Assembly: GCA_017541465.1 (NCBI GenBank)
Contig: JAFXYZ010000009.1
Coordinates: 48,157 to 112,156, forward strand
Direction: 5' to 3'
Source of the DNA: a bacterium
GTDB lineage: Bacteria; Cyanobacteriota; Vampirovibrionia; Gastranaerophilales; Gastranaerophilaceae
Length of the DNA stretch: 64,000 bases
Part shown: piece by piece, positions 15,742 through 25,300 of the stretch
How the letters are laid out: the number at the start of each line of letters is the position of its first letter
Numbering within the stretch: position 1 is the stretch's first letter
Program-made: the position numbers and the translations under genes
Notes under the pieces: model-generated
Told to the model about the DNA's origin: nothing
Seen by the model: the letters and a program-made list of their open reading frames with translations, nothing else
Database searches by the model: none

Positions 15742-17769
15742 TTAAAACACAATTTTGCTGAAATCTGCGATTTTGTCAAATTTAGCTCTGACCATAAACA
15801 GAAGATTAATCTTGTTTTGTTTAACCTTCTCATCTTCGTCCATAACCAGAACTTTATCAAAGAAGTCTGTTATAAACGGAATTAAACCAAGAAGTTTCTC
15901 TTCTAAACTCTTATAATCGATTCCTTTTTCATCAATCTTTTGAGCTTCCGAGAACAATGCTTTTTCCTGTTCTGTTTTAAGAAGCGCTGTTTCAACATTT
16001 CCCGTCTGTTTTTCGGATTTTATTATTCTGATTATCCTGTTTATACCCTCGTGGAACTTGGAATAGCCTTCTTTTGAAATAATTTCTTTTATTATTTCAA
16101 CTCTTTTTTGGAAGTCTTTGAGGTCTGAGATAACGTGTTTATTGCTTATTGCAGCTTCAAGAACATCGTGGTTATATTTTTCGGAGAACAAAACAATAAG
16201 CCTTTGTTCAAAAAATTCTTTTATAGTCTCAAACAGTTTATTTTCATCTTCAACCTTAACGGGCAAAAGTGAAATGCCTTGTTTAATCAATGTTTCAAGG
16301 TCAATATCAAGTCCTTTCTGAAGCACTGTCTTTAAGATACCGAGTGTTGCCCTTCTGACTCCGAGAGGATCCTGTGAGCCCGTAATCTTTTTGCCGTCAG
16401 CAAAAACGGTTATTACTGTATCGAGTTTATCCGCAATTCCTACTATCTGCCCTTCAATACCTTCTGCCAGTTCACTCTCTGCGTTAAGCGGGAAATAGTG
16501 TTCTTTTATACCTTTGACGACCTTCGCATTTTCGCCAGAAATTTCGGCATAAGCACTTCCTATATACCCCTGAAGCTCGGTAAATTCAAAAGCAAGCTTT
16601 GTAACTAAGTCCGCTTTCGCAAGCTCTGCCGTTCTTTTAACATCCGCAAACGGAACATTTAAAGCGTTTGAAATGGTTTCAGAAAGTTTAACCATCCTCT
16701 GAGACTTGTCATAAACAGAACCAAAACCCTTCTGGAAGGTTACACCCTTTAAATCTTCAATATAATCAGCCAGTTTTTTCTTCTTATCCTCTTCAAAGAA
16801 GAAAATAGCGTCTTCAAGTCTTGCGGTAACAACTCTCTCGTTACCCGCTTTTATGTTGTCAAAAGTGTTTCCGACATAGTTTGAAACCGTAATATATTTA
16901 TTTAAAAGTTTTCCGTCTTTATACATCGGGAAATATCTCTGGTGGACTGCCATAACGGTAACGGTAACTTTTTCGGGGATAGCGAGATATTTTTCATTGA
17001 ACGAACATACAACGGGAACGGGCCATTCGGTCAAAAACGTTACTTCTTCAAGTAAATCGTCCTCTAAAATAACCTCTGCCCCGAGTTCTCTTGCCTTTTC
17101 TTTTGAAAGTTTAACGATTTCGTTTTTTCTCTCTTCCACGTCAGCAATAACATTAACCTTCCTCAAAGTATCAAGGTATGTATCAATCGATTTAATTTCA
17201 ACGGTCTCTGCACTGAAGCGGTGTCCTCTTGATAGGTTTGATGCCTTTATATCCGCTATCTGAAAAGGTACAATTTCGCTGTCCAGAAGTGAAACAAGCC
17301 AACGGATCGGTCTTTGGAACTTAACGTCAAAATCAGCCCAGCGCATAAAGTGTGAGCCTCTCAGCTTCAAAATTATCTTAGGCACTGCCGTTGATAAAAT
17401 TTCAGAGGTCAAAAGCCCCTTCTGAGAAATTTTTGCATAAACATAGTTATCCTGTTTGAATAAATCCTTTGCCTCAACCCCGTTTTTCTTTGCAAAACCA
17501 AGCCCTGCAGGGGTTAAGTTGCCCTGTTCATCATAGGCAATATTCGATATAGGTCCTTTTACGACCTTTTCCGTGTCGTCCTGTTTTTGAGGTAAGTCTT
17601 CAACAATTACGGCCAAACGTCTCGGAGTTGCATAGGTCTTAATCTCCGAAAATGTCAGATTATCAGCCTTTAACTCGGCTTCAAACTCCGATCTTAACTG
17701 TTCCATAGCCGAAGGAATAAATTTATAAGGAAGTTCTTCAGTTCCTATTTCCAGTAAATATTTAGCCAT
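15742..17769 (-). CDS. glyS: Glycine--tRNA ligase beta subunit
   Basis: 675 residues, standard length for GlyS of the alpha2-beta2 bacterial enzyme. The N-terminus KYLLEIGTEELPYKFIP, the TPRRLAV motif, RFSAETV and the central HQRYFPMY are family hallmarks. The C-terminal half contains the HD-like region (GIKEHYFPL, then IADKLDTV, GSQDPLGVRRA) and the anticodon-binding helices. Start 17769 is preceded by GAGG at 6 bases; the ATG at 17781 overlaps that site. The alpha subunit gene glyQ is not in this window, so the two subunits are not adjacent here. Confidence 0.96.
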   Translation of the reverse strand: MAKYLLEIGTEELPYKFIPSAMEQLRSEFEAELKADNLTFSEIKTYATPRRLAVIVEDLPQKQDDTEKVVKGPISNIAYDEQGNLTPAGLGFAKKNGVEAKDLFKQDNYVYAKISQKGLLTSEILSTAVPKIILKLRGSHFMRWADFDVKFQRPIRWLVSLLDSEIVPFQIADIKASNLSRGHRFSAETVEIKSIDTYLDTLRKVNVIADVEERKNEIVKLSKEKARELGAEVILEDDLLEEVTFLTEWPVPVVCSFNEKYLAIPEKVTVTVMAVHQRYFPMYKDGKLLNKYITVSNYVGNTFDNIKAGNERVVTARLEDAIFFFEEDKKKKLADYIEDLKGVTFQKGFGSVYDKSQRMVKLSETISNALNVPFADVKRTAELAKADLVTKLAFEFTELQGYIGSAYAEISGENAKVVKGIKEHYFPLNAESELAEGIEGQIVGIADKLDTVITVFADGKKITGSQDPLGVRRATLGILKTVLQKGLDIDLETLIKQGISLLPVKVEDENKLFETIKEFFEQRLIVLFSEKYNHDVLEAAISNKHVISDLKDFQKRVEIIKEIISKEGYSKFHEGINRIIRIIKSEKQTGNVETALLKTEQEKALFSEAQKIDEKGIDYKSLEEKLLGLIPFITDFFDKVLVMDEDEKVKQNKINLLFMVRAKFDKIADFSKIVF

Positions 17770-17824
17770 AATTTGCCTCATGTTATCTTTTATTATTAAT
17801 TATTATAAGCCAAACAAAATATTT

Positions 17825-17853
17825 TTGTAAAAAAATCATTTCTCTGGTATTCT
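17825..17853 (+). promoter_or_regulatory. Leaderless-type promoter of gtrA
   Basis: TTGTAA (17825-17830), 17-base spacer, TATTCT (17848-17853), then 6 bases and the ATG at 17860. Predicted transcription start coincides with the A of ATG, and there is no Shine-Dalgarno site. Confidence 0.6.
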
Positions 17854-17859
17854 AAAGTT

Positions 17860-18312
17860 ATGAAAATTTCGGGTGAGTTTATTAAATATTGTCTGGTCGG
17901 TGCGGTAAATACCCTGGTTGGAATTTCAACCGCATATATTCTTTTGAACCCGCTCAGACAAAGTTACACGATTTCAACAATCGGGGCATATATTACAGGC
18001 ATCTGCGTTTCCTACATCTTAAACAAAAAATTCACCTTCAAAGTCGGGCACGGAAACAACCTTGTGCTATTTGCAAAATTTGCCTTATCCATGCTCCCCT
18101 GCTACGTAATTTCGTACTATTTAATAAGCCCGTTTTTAACTAAACAACTGTTCAGAATTGATTTTATTTATAACCTTTCAAACTGGTTTTTCTCACTCTT
18201 TTCGGTCGCGCAGGACAAAATCCTCGATAATTTAACCGTTATTATTTCAATGGGTTTTTATCTCATCCTCGGTTTTTCCCTCAACAAATATTTTATTTTC
18301 AGAAAAAAGTAA
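17860..18312 (+). CDS. GtrA-family membrane protein
   Basis: 150 residues with four predicted transmembrane helices. It starts with the typical GtrA entry EFIKYCLVGAVNTLVG and has the conserved SYILNKKFTF after helix 2 and FSLNKYFIFRKK at the end. GtrA proteins are thought to help move lipid-linked sugars across the inner membrane for cell-surface polysaccharide or glycolipid modification. Single gene with its own promoter and terminator; no glycosyltransferase neighbour is seen that would name the substrate. Confidence 0.85.
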   Translation: MKISGEFIKYCLVGAVNTLVGISTAYILLNPLRQSYTISTIGAYITGICVSYILNKKFTFKVGHGNNLVLFAKFALSMLPCYVISYYLISPFLTKQLFRIDFIYNLSNWFFSLFSVAQDKILDNLTVIISMGFYLILGFSLNKYFIFRKK

Positions 18313-18315
18313 TAA

Positions 18316-18347
18316 AAAAACACCCCGAAAATCTCCGGAGTGTTTTT
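18316..18347. terminator. Bidirectional terminator between gtrA and rplI
   Basis: Stem AAAAACACCCCG / CGGAGTGTTTTT (one mismatch) around an 8-base loop, with A and T runs on either side, placed between convergent genes. Confidence 0.8.
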
Positions 18348-18363
18348 CTTATTAACTTTAGAA

Positions 18364-18861
18364 CTATTCTTCTGTTGTTGTTTCTTCTTCTTTAATTTCT
18401 TCTTTAAGAATTTCAGAAGCGGTAACGTGAATACCGATTGATGCTTTAACTTTTGAAGTAAGTTTAATAGTCATTGTATAGTCGCCGAGCTTATTAACGG
18501 GTGCATCGAGAGAGATAACCTTTCTGTCAACCTCAATACCGAGTTTTTCTTTGAGCTCTTCAGCAAGTCTTTTTGTTGTGATAGCACCAAAGAGTTTTCC
18601 GCTTTCGCCTGCTTTTGCGCTAAATTCAAGAGTAGCAAGTGCTTCAATTTTCTTTGCTGTTTCAAGAGCTTCAGCGTGAAGTTTTTCCTGTTTTGCTTTA
18701 ATTCTTGCAAGGTTCTTTTCTCTGTTTTCTTTTGCGCCTGCAGTAGCAACTTCAGCGAGGTTTCTCGGAAGAAGGAAATTTCTTGCATAGCCGTCTTTTA
18801 CGTTTACTATGTCGCCTGCTTCACCGACGCTCTGAACATCTTTCTTTAAAATAACTTCCAT
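18364..18861 (-). CDS. rplI: 50S ribosomal protein L9
   Basis: 165 residues. The N-terminal domain is textbook L9 (MEVILKKDVQSVGEAGDIVNVKDGY then ARNFLLP). A long connecting helix rich in Lys/Ala/Glu follows, and then the C-terminal domain (GKLFGAITTKRLAEEL). L9 binds 23S rRNA at the base of the L1 stalk. There is an unusual acidic tail of about 15 residues (KEEIKEEETTTEE). Ribosome binding site AAGGAG precedes ATG 18861. Confidence 0.96.
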   Translation of the reverse strand: MEVILKKDVQSVGEAGDIVNVKDGYARNFLLPRNLAEVATAGAKENREKNLARIKAKQEKLHAEALETAKKIEALATLEFSAKAGESGKLFGAITTKRLAEELKEKLGIEVDRKVISLDAPVNKLGDYTMTIKLTSKVKASIGIHVTASEILKEEIKEEETTTEE

Positions 18862-18938
18862 TTTATATCTCCTTATTCATTATTTTTTTATCGGATAAAA
18901 AAATAATAATAAAAACAAAATAAAATGTCATCAATAAT

Positions 18939-19979
18939 TTACGAGATATTAATTAACAGTTGTTTATCCAAAATAATTTTTTCGATGTTCAGAATGCTGT
19001 ATAACTCTTCTCCCTCATAGAATTCGGCATAAACGAACTTGTTTCCCCCTCGGTTTTCATGCATATAGAGTTTTGAAGCATCAATTGTTTTAATATACTG
19101 AATATCATCGACCAGAAACGCAATTTTGTATTCCTCGGAGTTAATCAAAATCAGCTTCTGGGAAGAGGTTTCAATGCTCTGCCTTTTGCTCAGGTAGTTA
19201 TATAAATCAAGAATGGTAACAAATTCACCCCTGAGGTTTGTTACTCCTTTAATAAAATCGGGGGTATTTGGAAGGGGTGAAATTTTTAAATTATTCTTGG
19301 TTATAAGCTCTTTTATGAACTTAATATTGAGACAATAGTGCGCATTTGCAAGTGTTACGAACAAATACTGATCAATTCTCTGCTCGTGAATGTCATAGAT
19401 AACCTCGTCCTCTTTCGCGAGTATATCCGCTCTTGCACTCAATACGGCAAGAGATTTTTCATCATTCGGAAACAGAGCTTCATAGTCTGTTTCACCGAAA
19501 CTGGAGGAGGTAAATTCAAGATACTGCTCGACTGCATTGAGGTCTATAACCGAAACCATTTTATTTTCAAGCTGAAAAGTATTTTTAATAATCGAAGATG
19601 CCTGATGATATGGTAAATCCTGAACCTGCTCTTCATGGATAGAATAAACATTGATTATTTTCTCTATGACAAACGCAATGGTAAGGGACTTATATTCAAC
19701 AATAATCATCTGCTCTGAGACTGAAAACGGCTTTAATTTTTCCCCGAGAACAATACGAAGGTCAATGACCTTAATCATTTTTCCTTTGTAGTTCAGAAGC
19801 CCTATTATTGCGTTTGGAGTTTTCTTAATAAAATTGAGTTTTGGAAGATAAGTGAGCTCTATAATATTATTTGAACTGATTGCATAGTCTTTATTTTCAA
19901 CACTAAAGACCAGATAAAGCCTTTCTAAAGACGTTGTATCCGGTAAAAAATTATTTGAAAGTATGAGTTCGTTATCCAT
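18939..19979 (-). CDS. Double CheW-domain adaptor protein
   Basis: 346 residues containing two CheW-like domains in tandem (about 18-155 and 200-340). Each has the CheW beta-barrel pattern: LYLVFSVENKDYAISSNNI, PNAIIGLLNYKGKMIKVIDLRIVLG in the first; QYLFVTLANAHYCLNI, PDFIKGVTNLRGEFVTILDL in the second. CheW couples chemoreceptors to CheA. It is divergent from the receptor-cheA pair and separated by about 130 bases. Two fused CheW modules suggest a scaffold that bridges arrays, as in CheV-like or pilus chemosensory systems. GGAG lies 5 bases before the ATG. Confidence 0.88.
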   Translation of the reverse strand: MDNELILSNNFLPDTTSLERLYLVFSVENKDYAISSNNIIELTYLPKLNFIKKTPNAIIGLLNYKGKMIKVIDLRIVLGEKLKPFSVSEQMIIVEYKSLTIAFVIEKIINVYSIHEEQVQDLPYHQASSIIKNTFQLENKMVSVIDLNAVEQYLEFTSSSFGETDYEALFPNDEKSLAVLSARADILAKEDEVIYDIHEQRIDQYLFVTLANAHYCLNIKFIKELITKNNLKISPLPNTPDFIKGVTNLRGEFVTILDLYNYLSKRQSIETSSQKLILINSEEYKIAFLVDDIQYIKTIDASKLYMHENRGGNKFVYAEFYEGEELYSILNIEKIILDKQLLINIS

Positions 19980-20109
19980 TTTTACTCCAAAATAATTATA
20001 CTATATTTTTTTATTTTTACTCAATATACCAAAAATACGATTGAACATTTTTAAGTAAAATATTATAATTATCTGGTATATATAATGAATTTTTATAAGG
20101 GTTAAAATA

Positions 20110-21153
20110 ATGACAAAAAACAAAAAAGGAACAGGGCTCGTATCAAAACTGAATACGCAGTTTATCTGGGATATAGTTATCTTAGGCATCGTGATGATTT
20201 TAATTACTGCCTGTATTCTGTTTTTCCAGGAAAAAACACATCTTCTTATCGCAACTCTGATTTTGCTTATCTTTTACATTCTTATTTATAACTACAAAAA
20301 AGATGAACTCAGAAGACTCATGAACAACCTTGTTATGAGCGAACTCAAGGAGTTTCAGCAGACCTCAAAAAATGTTTTGAGTTTAAGCGAAAAGCAGAAA
20401 CAAATCACCCAAAACTACTCTGAAATGCTTAAACAGGTTGTTACTTCAACCAAACAGTTCAACGCAAGTTCTATAAAGTCAAAAGAATTAACCCAGAATA
20501 TAGCACAAAAATCACAGGAATATCTTGATTTTACGACAAAAGAAAGTAGTTCCATCAAGGAAAACATCAACTCTATGATGACTCTGAAACAGAAAATTCA
20601 GTCTATTGCAGAGCTCATATTGGAATTGAGCGATTATATCCAGCAAATCGGCACAACCGTTGATATAGTTGAAAACATAGCAGAACAGACAAACATGCTC
20701 GCTCTGAATGCCGCTGTTGAAGCCGCAAGAGCGGGTGAACACGGAAAAGGTTTCGCGGTTGTTGCGGGTGAAATCAGAAAACTTGCCGATGAATCAAAGC
20801 AGGCAACAACAAAAATAACCTCGCTTGTATCTGACATCAAACAGGCAACGACTTCTACCGTTATGGCAACAGAAGAAGGTACAAGAGAAATTGAACTTTC
20901 GGTCAGAATTGCTTATGAAATCGGTGCAAATATTGATATTTTAATAAACAACATCAAACAACTCTGCGGTGATATCAGCGTTATTCTTTCCTCATCAACA
21001 GACCAGAACGTACTGACAACAGAGGTTATGGACATCACAACAGGTATGGAAAAAGGTATCCAGGATTCTATCGACAACTTAGAAGCCAATATTCTGAGTA
21101 TTAAAGAGTTCTCAGAGATGTCTCATAACATCAGCGAAAATATTGCTAACTAA
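20110..21153 (+). CDS. Methyl-accepting chemotaxis protein lacking a sensor domain
   Basis: 347 residues. Two transmembrane helices (about 19-39 and 43-61) are separated by only a few residues, so there is no extracytoplasmic ligand domain. The cytoplasmic part is a coiled coil with the highly conserved receptor tip ([20 protein letters not shown], then [18 protein letters not shown]) at about residues 195-235. It can signal to CheA but must sense from the membrane or through other proteins. It lies 8 bases upstream of cheA, so the two are one operon. AAGGG precedes the ATG. No cheR or cheB is nearby. Confidence 0.92.
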   Translation: MTKNKKGTGLVSKLNTQFIWDIVILGIVMILITACILFFQEKTHLLIATLILLIFYILIYNYKKDELRRLMNNLVMSELKEFQQTSKNVLSLSEKQKQITQNYSEMLKQVVTSTKQFNASSIKSKELTQNIAQKSQEYLDFTTKESSSIKENINSMMTLKQKIQSIAELILELSDYIQQIGTTVDIVENIAEQTNMLALNAAVEAARAGEHGKGFAVVAGEIRKLADESKQATTKITSLVSDIKQATTSTVMATEEGTREIELSVRIAYEIGANIDILINNIKQLCGDISVILSSSTDQNVLTTEVMDITTGMEKGIQDSIDNLEANILSIKEFSEMSHNISENIAN

Positions 21154-21161
21154 GGCAGGCT

Positions 21162-24100
21162 ATGCAAAATACACCCGATGAATTTGATGATATATTAAAT
21201 ATTTTTCAGGCGGAATCTTCAGAACTTTTAAGAAAGCTCGGAGATTATACCATGACCTTAGAGCAGAACACCGAAAAAACGGAGGTTCTCTCGCTGATGT
21301 TTCAAACCCTGCACTCGTTGAAGGGTTCTGCAAGAATGCTCGGGTTTACCGAGCTTCAGGATATTGCCCACCACCTCGAGGATATTTTAACCCTTTTAAA
21401 AACTAAAAAAAGAGCGATAGATTCAAAACTTTTTGAACTTTTTTATTCCTCGTTTGATATTCTGCAAACAGGAATAAATGCCTGTGTTGAAGCAAAAGAA
21501 AACAAACCCCTGCCCGAGGAAAGCGAAATTCTCGCAAAACTTGACGAATATATAAACGGACCAAATGAAACTAAAGTCTCAAACGAAAACGTTGATAATA
21601 TTCTTGTCGAATATGTCAGGGATAAATCATCAGAGGTCAATGCCTATATTTTAGAGCTTTTTGTCCTTTTTAAAAAGTGTGAAGAGCATAAAATCGAATC
21701 TGTCAGTGAAGCCTTTATGATACTCTCTGATGTTTCAAAACAACTGTCCTCCTTTTTTGTGGAAACCGATTTTGAACAGATAAAAACAGCTCTAAATCTT
21801 TTCAGTTACTCCTGCAACATAGATGAGGACGACAAAAATCTCACCACTCTCAATAAATGCAAAGAAGTTGTGTATTCTCTCAAAGACGAAATCAACAATC
21901 TTTATCAGTCCTTAGGGCTTGACTGCCTTATTTCTGAGGATGTTTCGGATATCGGCGGGGAAGAAAAAATTGAAAAAGACGAAAACGGCGAACCGCTTTC
22001 AAAACACGACTCAGAAACTGCGGAAATACTGAAACTGCTTGATGCTAATCTTCTCAGGCTCAAAGAGAGCAACGAGCCTATTATGACGATTTTAAATCTC
22101 ATTCATAAGTTTCTGGTTATGGATATAACGGAAAACGTTTCCGCCATTATGCAGAAGATGTCAGAAATGCTCAATCTCTTAATCGAAAAACACATTGAAC
22201 CCGATATGAGTGTTGTAACGATTTTCCTTTACTGCTTTAACGTAATAAAAAAATCGTTTGCCCAGCAAATTCCTCTGACGAAGGAGGATACCGCACTTTG
22301 TATCGAAAAACTGTCGCTTATTGAGAAGATTTTCAGTATATCAACGGATACCGCCCCCGATGAGAAGAAGGAGGAGGGGGAAAAGGTTATAAATGCAGAA
22401 GTTGTTGAACCCGTTAAGCCTATTGTAAAACAGCAAAAACAAGGGGATTTACAGAACTTCTTCAAGATTTTTGAAAACGAAGAAATTAAAACCCTGAGGG
22501 TTGATACCGTAAAACTCGACAAACTCGTTTCCCAGACGGGTGAGTTGATTATAAACGTAATCAAAACACAAGAGCATCTGAGCGTCATTGAAAAACTGAA
22601 CTCAAAACTCTCGGACTGCTACAGTGAATCAAAGAAAATACTCAATTTCCTCAAATACTTTGATAAAAGAATTATGATGAACAACAATTATGACGATGTT
22701 GTTGTCAATTTTTACAAAAAAGTTTTCTCGTATTTCTATGAAAATTCAACCAGAATCTCAGAACTTCAGACAGATACAAACTATCTGTTCAAAAAAGTTC
22801 TTGAGGACGATACGAAACTCAACCAGGTTATTATGGAGGTTGAGAATATTTCAAAAAATATAAGGGTTCTGCCGCTTGCAACGGTCTTTCACATGTTCCC
22901 GAGAATGGTCAGGGATATTGCAAAAACCGCAAACAAAGAAATAGACCTGATTATCAGGGGAAGCGATACCGCTGTTGACAAAAAAATTATTGAAGAGATA
23001 AAAACCCCTTTGATTCATATTCTGAGAAACTCTATCGACCACGGAATAGAACTCCCCGAAGAAAGAGAAAAGAAGGGAAAGCCGAGATCCGGCAAAATAC
23101 TTCTTTCCGCGGCGCAGGACAAAAATTCAATTATTATTACCATCGAAGATGACGGTGTCGGAATAAACGTTCAGAAGATAAGACAAAAAGCCTTAGAGCG
23201 CCAGTTGTTGACAAAAGAAGAAATAGATGCAATGTCCGATGAACAAATGACAGGGCTGATTTTCTGGCCCGGATTTTCTACGGGTGATAAAATAACCGAG
23301 ATTTCTGGCAGAGGGATAGGCTTAGACGTTGTCCAGACAAAACTTGCACAGTTAAACGGTAAGGTTAATGTTGTTTCCGTAATGGATAAAGGGTGTAAGG
23401 TTATAATAGAACTGCCTATCACGATGTCAACGACAAAGGTTTTTGTAATATCGTTCGGGGAGCAGTTCTTCGCAATTCCTATGGCGACAATTAAGCTCGT
23501 TCAGTGGATAAAGCCGAGCGATATATTTTCAAAAGACGGAAAAGACTGTATTCTCTTTGAAGAACACTCTATCCCCGTTTTTGATATGGCAAAAGTTCTG
23601 AATGTAAAATCTTCATATAAAAACAAAAACGACAACCTGACTTTAATCGTGACAGAAGTTGAAAATACAACGGTTGCATTTATCGTTGAACGACTTCTTG
23701 GCGATCAGGAAATTCTGAACAAAAAATTATCGCTTCCCATATACAAACTGAAGAATATCGGCGGAATTACGGCACTTCCTTCGGGTGATATTTGTCTTGT
23801 ATTAAATATGAACGAGGTTGTCAGAAACTCACTTGCTTCAAACAGCCACACGACATATCTTGAACAACTTCATAACCTTGCTATAGGAAGAGTGGAGGAC
23901 GATTTCAACCCTAAAGAAAAACTTATTTCCATTTTCGATTCTTCGGGCAAACTGCTTGATTACCTCTATAAGTGCCTAAAATACTTCGGATACAACGTCA
24001 ATGTGTTTACGGATAAAGACACTATGCTCTCTTCTATTCTGAAGGTTAAGCCAAATCTTGTTATAAGTAATTTTGAGGAAAATGCGCAGCAGGAAAAAGA

Positions 24101-24281
24101 TTTATTATATAAGATTAAGGGCGATGAGAATTTGTCCGATATAAAACTTATGCTTGTTTCGACCTGCTCAGAGAACCAGATTTCAAAAATCATGCCTGAT
24201 ATTACATCTCCGATAGTCGTAGAAAAAACAGACTATAATGAAGAAGAATTTCTGAATAATGTTGAAAAAATATTGAGGTAA
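21162..24281 (+). CDS. cheA: Hybrid CheA histidine kinase with degenerate receiver
   Basis: 1039 residues. Order: Hpt domain with phospho-accepting His51 (TLHSLKGSARMLG); a long helical middle with possible second Hpt-like bundle; CheA dimerisation and ATPase (ILRNSIDHGIELPEE, IEDDGVGI, GRGIGLDVV, about 600-745); CheW-like domain (about 750-890); and a C-terminal receiver-like domain (about 920-1039). The receiver lacks a key aspartate: PNLVISN has Asn where the phospho-accepting Asp should be, and SIFDSS keeps only one acidic residue. CheA phosphorylates response regulators in response to receptor input. The hybrid form is typical of pilus or surface-sensing systems. Confidence 0.93.
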   Translation: MQNTPDEFDDILNIFQAESSELLRKLGDYTMTLEQNTEKTEVLSLMFQTLHSLKGSARMLGFTELQDIAHHLEDILTLLKTKKRAIDSKLFELFYSSFDILQTGINACVEAKENKPLPEESEILAKLDEYINGPNETKVSNENVDNILVEYVRDKSSEVNAYILELFVLFKKCEEHKIESVSEAFMILSDVSKQLSSFFVETDFEQIKTALNLFSYSCNIDEDDKNLTTLNKCKEVVYSLKDEINNLYQSLGLDCLISEDVSDIGGEEKIEKDENGEPLSKHDSETAEILKLLDANLLRLKESNEPIMTILNLIHKFLVMDITENVSAIMQKMSEMLNLLIEKHIEPDMSVVTIFLYCFNVIKKSFAQQIPLTKEDTALCIEKLSLIEKIFSISTDTAPDEKKEEGEKVINAEVVEPVKPIVKQQKQGDLQNFFKIFENEEIKTLRVDTVKLDKLVSQTGELIINVIKTQEHLSVIEKLNSKLSDCYSESKKILNFLKYFDKRIMMNNNYDDVVVNFYKKVFSYFYENSTRISELQTDTNYLFKKVLEDDTKLNQVIMEVENISKNIRVLPLATVFHMFPRMVRDIAKTANKEIDLIIRGSDTAVDKKIIEEIKTPLIHILRNSIDHGIELPEEREKKGKPRSGKILLSAAQDKNSIIITIEDDGVGINVQKIRQKALERQLLTKEEIDAMSDEQMTGLIFWPGFSTGDKITEISGRGIGLDVVQTKLAQLNGKVNVVSVMDKGCKVIIELPITMSTTKVFVISFGEQFFAIPMATIKLVQWIKPSDIFSKDGKDCILFEEHSIPVFDMAKVLNVKSSYKNKNDNLTLIVTEVENTTVAFIVERLLGDQEILNKKLSLPIYKLKNIGGITALPSGDICLVLNMNEVVRNSLASNSHTTYLEQLHNLAIGRVEDDFNPKEKLISIFDSSGKLLDYLYKCLKYFGYNVNVFTDKDTMLSSILKVKPNLVISNFEENAQQEKDLLYKIKGDENLSDIKLMLVSTCSENQISKIMPDITSPIVVEKTDYNEEEFLNNVEKILR

Positions 24282-24334
24282 TAATTCTTACCCCCTATCC
24301 TTTGATAAAGGTTGTCCCGTAAGGGCTGATGACA

Positions 24335-24365
24335 AAAAAGATGAACATTTCTGTTCATCTTTTTT
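24335..24365. terminator. Bidirectional terminator between cheA and rpsU
   Basis: Stem AAAAAAGATGAAC / GTTCATCTTTTT with a 6-base loop between convergent genes: a strong intrinsic terminator for both strands. Confidence 0.88.
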
Positions 24366-24380
24366 AGTATCAAACTTATA

Positions 24381-24554
24381 TTAAACGCGTCTTTTACGAG
24401 CGGCTTCAGATTTACGTTTTCTCTTTATGCTTGGTTTTTCGTAGCGTTCACGGCGTTTGATTTCAGAGAGTATGCCTGCCTTTTGGATTTTTTTCTTAAA
24501 TCTCTTCAAAGCAACTTCAATACTTTCGTTTTCACCAACTCTGATTTCCGGCAT
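24381..24554 (-). CDS. rpsU: 30S ribosomal protein S21
   Basis: A 57-residue basic protein. [21 protein letters not shown] at the start and [22 protein letters not shown] at the end are the S21 pattern; S21 helps the 30S subunit with initiation. ATG 24554 is chosen since the protein then starts at the conserved MPEI; a start 7 codons upstream adds a non-conserved leader. It ends close to the shared terminator with cheA. Confidence 0.95.
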   Translation of the reverse strand: MPEIRVGENESIEVALKRFKKKIQKAGILSEIKRRERYEKPSIKRKRKSEAARKRRV

Positions 24555-24636
24555 TCCGTATTCACCACCTTCCAATATAGATTTGTGTCTTTAAAATCAG
24601 ACTAGCATGGACAAATTTATTTTTCAAGTGGTGTTG

Positions 24637-25200
24637 TTACATGTCAGAGAGCATTTTCTTTAAAGTCTTAGTCGGAAACCCGACTATATTGTCAAAATCG
24701 CCCGTTATTTCCTTAACAAAATTTGTGGGGAGTTCCTGTATCCCGTAAGCGCCTGCCTTATCAAAAGGCTTAAAATTTTCGATGTAGTTTTTTATATCTT
24801 CATCAGAAAGCGGGTTAAATTCAATTTCACTTCTTGTGTTTTCGCAAAATATTTTTCCTGTTTCACTGTCAATAATTGCGATAGAGGTAACGACCGAATG
24901 TTTTATTCCCGATAAAGATTTTAAGATATTAAAGGCATCATTTTTATCTTTTGGTTTTCCTGTAATAATGCCGTTTATGATGACAACGGTATCAGAGCCG
25001 ATGATAAGAGAGGGCTCTTTGACTTTATATAAGACCGATTTTGCTTTATTTACCGCAATATTTTTGATTATTTCATCTGAGAAGTGTTTATCTGTGATTT
25101 TTTCATCATATTCAGGGGCGATGATTTTAAAATCAATTCCCATATCTTTTAAAAGTTGTTTTCTTCTCGGCGAAGTCGAGGCTAAGATAATCTTTTTCAT
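24637..25200 (-). CDS. maf: Maf-family nucleoside triphosphate pyrophosphatase
   Basis: 187 residues. It opens with the diagnostic ILASTSPRRKQLL phosphate loop and contains GSDTVV with the catalytic Asp, then GKPKDKNDAF and DKAGAYGIQE. Maf enzymes hydrolyse non-canonical or modified NTPs (dTTP/UTP type) and are linked to septation control. Its ATG has CGGAG upstream and a separate TATAAT on the minus strand. Divergent from the cstA-like gene. Confidence 0.93.
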   Translation of the reverse strand: MKKIILASTSPRRKQLLKDMGIDFKIIAPEYDEKITDKHFSDEIIKNIAVNKAKSVLYKVKEPSLIIGSDTVVIINGIITGKPKDKNDAFNILKSLSGIKHSVVTSIAIIDSETGKIFCENTRSEIEFNPLSDEDIKNYIENFKPFDKAGAYGIQELPTNFVKEITGDFDNIVGFPTKTLKKMLSDM

Positions 25201-25244
25201 TTTTACTCCGTATTAACATTTTTATTATAGAACAAAATACGTGA

Positions 25245-25277
25245 TATAATTAACAGTAGGGTGCAATTTTTTGCACC
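25245..25277 (+). promoter_or_regulatory. Promoter and 5'-terminal hairpin upstream of cstA-like gene
   Basis: TATAAT at 25245-25250 predicts a start near 25257. A perfect hairpin GGTGCAA-TTTT-TTGCACC follows immediately at 25260-25277, ahead of the GGGGAG ribosome binding site. The hairpin would sit at the 5' end of the mRNA, where it could protect it from decay or act as an operator. The -35 region is weak. Confidence 0.5.
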
Positions 25278-25300
25278 GCTGACCTGTGGGGAGTTTAGAG

